From Candidatus Neoanaerotignum galli (GTDB lineage Bacteria > Bacillota > Clostridia > Lachnospirales > Anaerotignaceae): a stretch of 38,573 bases of DNA. Within the stretch, counting starts at the first letter, position 1; each line of letters begins with the position of its first letter. A program made the translations under genes and the position numbers. Below the pieces are notes generated by a model. The model was not told the DNA's origin, searched no databases, and saw only the letters and a program-made list of their open reading frames with translations. The DNA lies in contig CAJFIN010000008.1 in assembly GCA_904381335.1 (NCBI GenBank), forward strand, positions 1 through 38,573, read 5' to 3'. This document shows, piece by piece, positions 34,811 to 38,573 of this stretch.

Positions 34811-35509
34811 CTATTGCCGAATCATCCGATATCCAACGCCAATGTGGGTCTGGATATACTTGGGGGCAGATGAGTCGTGTTCTATCTTCTTGCGTAAGGT
34901 GGCCATAAAAACACGCAGGGAAGGGATATCGGAGGCAAAGGCGGTTCCCCACACCTCTTTCAGAATGTAGTTGTGCGTTAGTACCTTTCCCGTATTTTTT
35001 GCAAGCACACACAAGAGTTTGTATTCGATGGGGGTTAGGTGGATCTCTATACCTTCCATATAGGCGCACCCCGCCGCGTAATCAATACTCAATTCTCCAT
35101 TTTGGTATAGGGACGACTGGGCAGGCGCAACAGTCTGGTCGGTTCGGCTACGGCGCAGGGCCACGCGAAGCCTGGCCAGAAATTCATCAATGCTGAATGG
35201 TTTTGTCAGGTAGTCGTCCGCTCCGGCATCCAGAGCCTCCACCTTGTCCTGATCCTCGCTCCGCGCACTCACAATGATAATAGGAATGCTACTCCATCCG
35301 CGAATCTTGCGGATAATCTCCACGCCATCCATATCAGGCAGTCCCAAATCCAAAATAATTACATCGGGATCATAGGAGACAGCATCCAGGATCGCACCTG
35401 TACCGTTTCTTGCAACGTGATACTGATATTCCTGTGTATCCAAGGTGGTACGAATCAAATTGGTAATAGCAAGATCGTCCTCCACCACGAGAACTTTCGG
35501 TTTATACAT
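34811..35509 (-). CDS. kdpE: KdpE response regulator
   Basis: 232 residues. The receiver domain has the acidic pair VVEDD and the phosphorylated D54 in VIILDLGLPDMDG, with KPF at the switch lysine. The OmpR/PhoB winged helix spans about residues 130-232 (IHLTPIEYKLLCVLAKNTGK, then SLRVFMATLRKKIEH and YIQTHIGVGYRMI). KdpE, phosphorylated by KdpD, activates kdpFABC when potassium is scarce. Its start overlaps the kdpD stop by 8 bases. OmpR-type proteins bind 11-bp-spaced direct repeats, and a set of these lies before kdpD. Confidence 0.97.
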   Translation of the reverse strand: MYKPKVLVVEDDLAITNLIRTTLDTQEYQYHVARNGTGAILDAVSYDPDVIILDLGLPDMDGVEIIRKIRGWSSIPIIIVSARSEDQDKVEALDAGADDYLTKPFSIDEFLARLRVALRRSRTDQTVAPAQSSLYQNGELSIDYAAGCAYMEGIEIHLTPIEYKLLCVLAKNTGKVLTHNYILKEVWGTAFASDIPSLRVFMATLRKKIEHDSSAPKYIQTHIGVGYRMIRQ

Positions 35510-38186
35510 TTTGCATTTTCACCTCCTCCAAAGGCAATGTAAAAGAGAACACCGCCCCGTGGGGCTGGTTATCATAAACGATAATCGAACCACCATGCGC
35601 TTTTACAATGGATTTACACAGACTCAGTCCCAACCCAAGGCCCCGGCGGCTGTCCGCCTCAGCGCTGCCGGTGTTCGCCGTATAAAACATATCAAACAAT
35701 CGTTGTTTGGCTTCATCGGATATGCCCGAACCGGTATCGGCAATCTCAATGCGGACCATACTGTTTTCCTTTTTCGCTGACAGACAAATATCCGAACCTT
35801 CAGGTGTATACTTGATAGCGTTGTTCACGATATTGATGATGACCTGTACAATTAGACGAGCATCTATATTGGCCATCAGCATATCGTCTGCAAGCTCCAC
35901 ATGGATCTCGTGTTCTACGGCCCGGCGGTCTATATGGGAAAGCGCCTCGTGAAAAATATCATCGATTAGCTCTGCATTCCGATGCAGTGGCATGGTACCG
36001 TTTTCGATCCGGGTAATGGAAAGCAGATTCTCCGTCAGATTGACCAGCCACATAGAGTCATCATAGATGGAACGGTAGATTTCTTGCTTTTTGCTCTCAT
36101 CCAGAGAAAAGCTTTTCTCCATCAGCACACCGGCATTGCCGCTGATGCCAGTCAACGGTGTGCGCAGATCATGAGAAATAGCCCGCAGCAGATTGGCCCG
36201 CAGCTTTTCACGCTGAGTTTCTAACTCTGCGGCTTGCTTTTCGGCGCGTAGCTTGCGGCGCTCCAAAATCAGGCCACACTCATCTAGAATAGCGATTATC
36301 AGGTTTTTTTCAAATGCATCCAAAGGTGGATAAAACTTGGCTGGTATGCCAACCACCGCCATAACCTCCTGATTGCCGCGGACGGAAAGATATAGGTTTT
36401 GCGCATGGGAAAGGGTGTTGGTCGTGGCGCCTGCGTGCTTGTCGTTTTTGGCCACCCAGTCCGCCACCCCCAGTTCTTCTACCGTTATTCTTCCCATGAC
36501 CTGTTCTGTTTCAGTGGCAGGAACTACATGGAAATGGATTTTCTGCTCTTTTTCCAACAGTGCATACAGAACTGGACGGTCCAGAAGGGATTGGAGTTGC
36601 TGCGCGGCAATTTGGATGATTTCCCGCTCACTTTGTCCCTGCTGCATTTTCTGATTGCTGTTCATCAGCAGTTCCATATAATAGGCACGTTGGGCTGATT
36701 GTCGCGCTTGCCGCTTTACACGGGTAGCAAGGGAACATGAAAGGCAGCTTGCCAACAGCATTATCAGGAAAGTGACCGGGTAGTTTGGATCGACCGCCAT
36801 CAGAGAAAAACGCGGAATCGTAAAAAAAAAGTTAAAGGAAACTACGCTCAACAGAGAAGCCAAAATCCCGTAGAAATACCCAGTTGTCCAAACTGCTGTG
36901 AGCAGAACCCCCAGCAGATAAACAATGATAATATTCGCCTCTCGCAGGCCAAGCTCATAAAACAAAAAACCTATTCCTGTGGCGACAATAGTGAGCAGGA
37001 TGGATTTTACACAATCCTTCCAATTAAATCTCTGTTCCGGTTTGTGGACTAGCCCCCTCGTTTTCTTATATAGAGGTTGCACATCGGGGATAATATAGAC
37101 GTCCACATTCTCCGTCCTGCTGGTGAGCCGGTCAACCAGTGGCTTGTTTTTCATAAAAGTGGATGTACGATGGTTTGTGCGCCCCAACACAATTTTTGTA
37201 ACGCCGCTGACCCTGGCATATTCGGCAATTTGCGCAGCCGGGTCATCCCCGTACACGGTGGCAATCCGCGCCCCCAACTGCTCTGCCAGGCGCATATTAT
37301 CCCGCAGGCGTTTCAGGCTTTCACCTTTAAGCTCCTTGGTTTCAGGAGTTTCCACAAACAGTGCTGTTAAGCTGCTGTGAAAAGCCTCGGCCATACGGGC
37401 CGCTGTGCGAATTACCTTTGCATTGGATGGAGCGCTGGAAAGACAGGTCAGAATATGTTCCCCCGCCTTGGCGGTAATTTCATTTTCCGCCTTCTGAGCT
37501 TTTTTGCTCAGTTGGTCAGCGGTACGGCGTAAAGCAATTTCACGAAGAGCCGCTAAGTTGTCCCTTATGAAAAAGTGATTCAAGGCGCGAGAAGCTTGTT
37601 GCTTTTGGTAGATTTTTCCGGACTGCAGCCGCAGGATCAGGTCATCCGGCTCGATGTCCACTAACTCTACCTGGTCGGCGGAGTCAAAAATCGAATCGGG
37701 GATACGCTCGCTGACAGCAATATGAGTGATGGAGGCCACCAGATCATTCAAGGATTCCAGGTGCTGAACATTAACGGTGGTGTACACACTGATACCAGCA
37801 TGCAGCAGTTCCTCCACATCCTGATATCGTTTGGAATGACGGCACCCGGCAGCATTGCTATGGGCAAGCTCGTCTACCAGCAGGATATTGGGACGACGCT
37901 GTAATGCGGCGTCCAAATCCATCTCCCTAAGGGCGATTCCCTTATATTCGACTATTTTTTCGGGCAGCTGTTCTAGCCCTTCCAGAAGTGCCAGTGTATC
38001 GGGTCGGGTGTGCCGTTCAATGTAGCCAACGACAACGTCCACCCCTCTGTTTTGAGCCTGGTGAGCGGCCTTCAGCATCGCATAAGTCTTGCCAACACCC
38101 GCAGCATATCCAAAAAAGATTTTTAAAAGCCCTTTTTGAGTGGAGTCTGAGCGCTCTTGATTTTGCACTTGACAACTTTCCAACAT
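35502..38186 (-). CDS. kdpD: KdpD sensor histidine kinase
   Basis: 894 residues from ATG 38186, six bases after AGGAGG; the longer frame to 38201 covers the binding site. Domains in order: the KdpD N-terminal nucleotide-binding domain with Walker A GYAAGVGKTY (residues 26-35), a universal-stress-protein-like domain near 250-370, four membrane helices (DUF4118) near 395-495, a GAF-like domain near 510-640, the dimerisation/phosphoacceptor helix AISHDLRTPLTGISG, and the HATPase with NIVNNAIKYTP, DTGSGIS and GLGLGLSLCK. It senses low potassium or ionic conditions. The whole length is kept, with no decay. Confidence 0.97.
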   Translation of the reverse strand: MLESCQVQNQERSDSTQKGLLKIFFGYAAGVGKTYAMLKAAHQAQNRGVDVVVGYIERHTRPDTLALLEGLEQLPEKIVEYKGIALREMDLDAALQRRPNILLVDELAHSNAAGCRHSKRYQDVEELLHAGISVYTTVNVQHLESLNDLVASITHIAVSERIPDSIFDSADQVELVDIEPDDLILRLQSGKIYQKQQASRALNHFFIRDNLAALREIALRRTADQLSKKAQKAENEITAKAGEHILTCLSSAPSNAKVIRTAARMAEAFHSSLTALFVETPETKELKGESLKRLRDNMRLAEQLGARIATVYGDDPAAQIAEYARVSGVTKIVLGRTNHRTSTFMKNKPLVDRLTSRTENVDVYIIPDVQPLYKKTRGLVHKPEQRFNWKDCVKSILLTIVATGIGFLFYELGLREANIIIVYLLGVLLTAVWTTGYFYGILASLLSVVSFNFFFTIPRFSLMAVDPNYPVTFLIMLLASCLSCSLATRVKRQARQSAQRAYYMELLMNSNQKMQQGQSEREIIQIAAQQLQSLLDRPVLYALLEKEQKIHFHVVPATETEQVMGRITVEELGVADWVAKNDKHAGATTNTLSHAQNLYLSVRGNQEVMAVVGIPAKFYPPLDAFEKNLIIAILDECGLILERRKLRAEKQAAELETQREKLRANLLRAISHDLRTPLTGISGNAGVLMEKSFSLDESKKQEIYRSIYDDSMWLVNLTENLLSITRIENGTMPLHRNAELIDDIFHEALSHIDRRAVEHEIHVELADDMLMANIDARLIVQVIINIVNNAIKYTPEGSDICLSAKKENSMVRIEIADTGSGISDEAKQRLFDMFYTANTGSAEADSRRGLGLGLSLCKSIVKAHGGSIIVYDNQPHGAVFSFTLPLEEVKMQNV

Positions 38187-38213
38187 TGCATTCCTCCTCA
38201 CATTAGCTAATTT

Positions 38214-38278
38214 ATTATAGCACGAGAAACCTTGCTATGCTATAAAGATGATAATGCTGATATTAAGATGGAATTAAG
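38214..38278 (-). promoter_or_regulatory. kdpDE promoter with three 11-bp direct repeats
   Basis: A TATAAT -10 (38214-38219) has no -35 match. Upstream, CTTAAT, CTTAAT and CATTAT occur at exact 11-bp steps (38273, 38262, 38251 on the plus strand), and TTTATA follows at 10. This is the arrangement bound by OmpR/PhoB-class regulators, so KdpE may activate its own genes. Confidence 0.6.
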
Positions 38279-38328
38279 AAACTTGTGGAACATAAAGTGT
38301 AATTCTCCCTTGACAAATCTACTTCCAT

Positions 38329-38573
38329 AAGAAAATTCTTTTGAAGTATACTGCCGATAATGGTTTCCCCAATCCGGCATTTTTCATTGATGATGGAGTG
38401 TCTGGGATGACGTTTGACCGTCCGGGCTGGTATGAAATGATCCGACTGGCCGAGGCCGGAAAAGTCAAAACCGCCATTGTCAAAGATATGTCCCGCATGG
38501 GACGGGACTATCTGAAAGTCGGCTACTATACCGAGAGTTTCTTTGCGGAACGTGACATTCGGTATATTGCCAT
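38329..38573 (+). pseudogene. Large serine recombinase (TnpX-like), 5'-truncated and cut by the window edge
   Basis: The frame (KKILLKYTADNGFPNPAFFI, then DDGVSGMTFDRPGWYEMIRL, KTAIVKDMSRMGRDYLKVGY and so on) matches residues about 35-115 of Tn4451 TnpX-like recombinases. The first about 35 residues, including the catalytic serine segment (YxRLSxxD), are missing: a TGA at 38311 precedes the frame and the DNA upstream is the kdpD promoter region. No start codon with a ribosome binding site is present, except a possible TTG at 38341. The reading continues past the right edge. Intact enzymes excise and insert elements of the Tn4451/Tn1549 kind. Confidence 0.75.

Overview
The window looks like a chromosome segment of an anaerobic, spore-forming member of the Bacillota (Clostridia-like). 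It has a DUF4364 gene, an NADP-type glutamate dehydrogenase, radical SAM enzymes, the lon-ysxC (engB) pair, a BclA-like collagen repeat gene beside a glycosyltransferase, strong AGGAGG-type ribosome binding sites and A/T-rich sigma-A promoters. The species cannot be read from the sequence. No rRNA, tRNA or CRISPR array was seen.

Positions 1-21.6 kb are core-like. A glycosyltransferase and a truncated collagen-like gene (minus strand, probable spore surface) diverge from a ROK regulator. Then comes a minus-strand operon rnz - ECF sigma - zinc-finger anti-sigma - membrane protein - tsaD, with a promoter at 7111-7139 and a terminator at 3085-3116. gdhA follows with its own promoter, a palindrome and a terminator. 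Two plus-strand genes come next (TIGR01212-type radical SAM and DUF4364), then a minus-strand radical SAM/SPASM gene. A long minus-strand run (20180 down to 12155) holds coaBC, a GntR regulator, a nitrilase-family amidase, a TrxB-like flavoprotein, lon, engB, a tiny PspC-domain gene and two flavodoxin-fold reductases. A small NrdD-tail-like gene and a Crp/Fnr regulator diverge around a perfect 16-bp palindrome.

Positions 21.6-24.6 kb are an A/T-rich island: a small HTH protein behind a perfect operator-like inverted repeat, followed by a single polypeptide that joins a PD-(D/E)xK nuclease-like N-terminus, an N6-adenine methylase core and one HsdS-like recognition region. It is probably a compact type IIG-like restriction-modification system.

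Positions 24.6-38.6 kb are a mosaic of mobile-element remains around a complete potassium-uptake locus. The mobile parts are an HTH and a sigma-like gene of conjugative-element type, a MobA/MobL relaxase broken by at least five frameshifts and one stop, a decayed IS200 element, and a 5'-truncated large serine recombinase at the right edge. The Kdp genes are all on the minus strand. A 32-residue membrane peptide and KdpF (both very short) precede kdpA-kdpB-kdpC and an unrecognised 296-residue protein. kdpD-kdpE form a separate unit upstream, led by a promoter with tandem 11-bp direct repeats. KdpD and KdpE would sense low potassium or turgor and switch on the KdpFABC pump.
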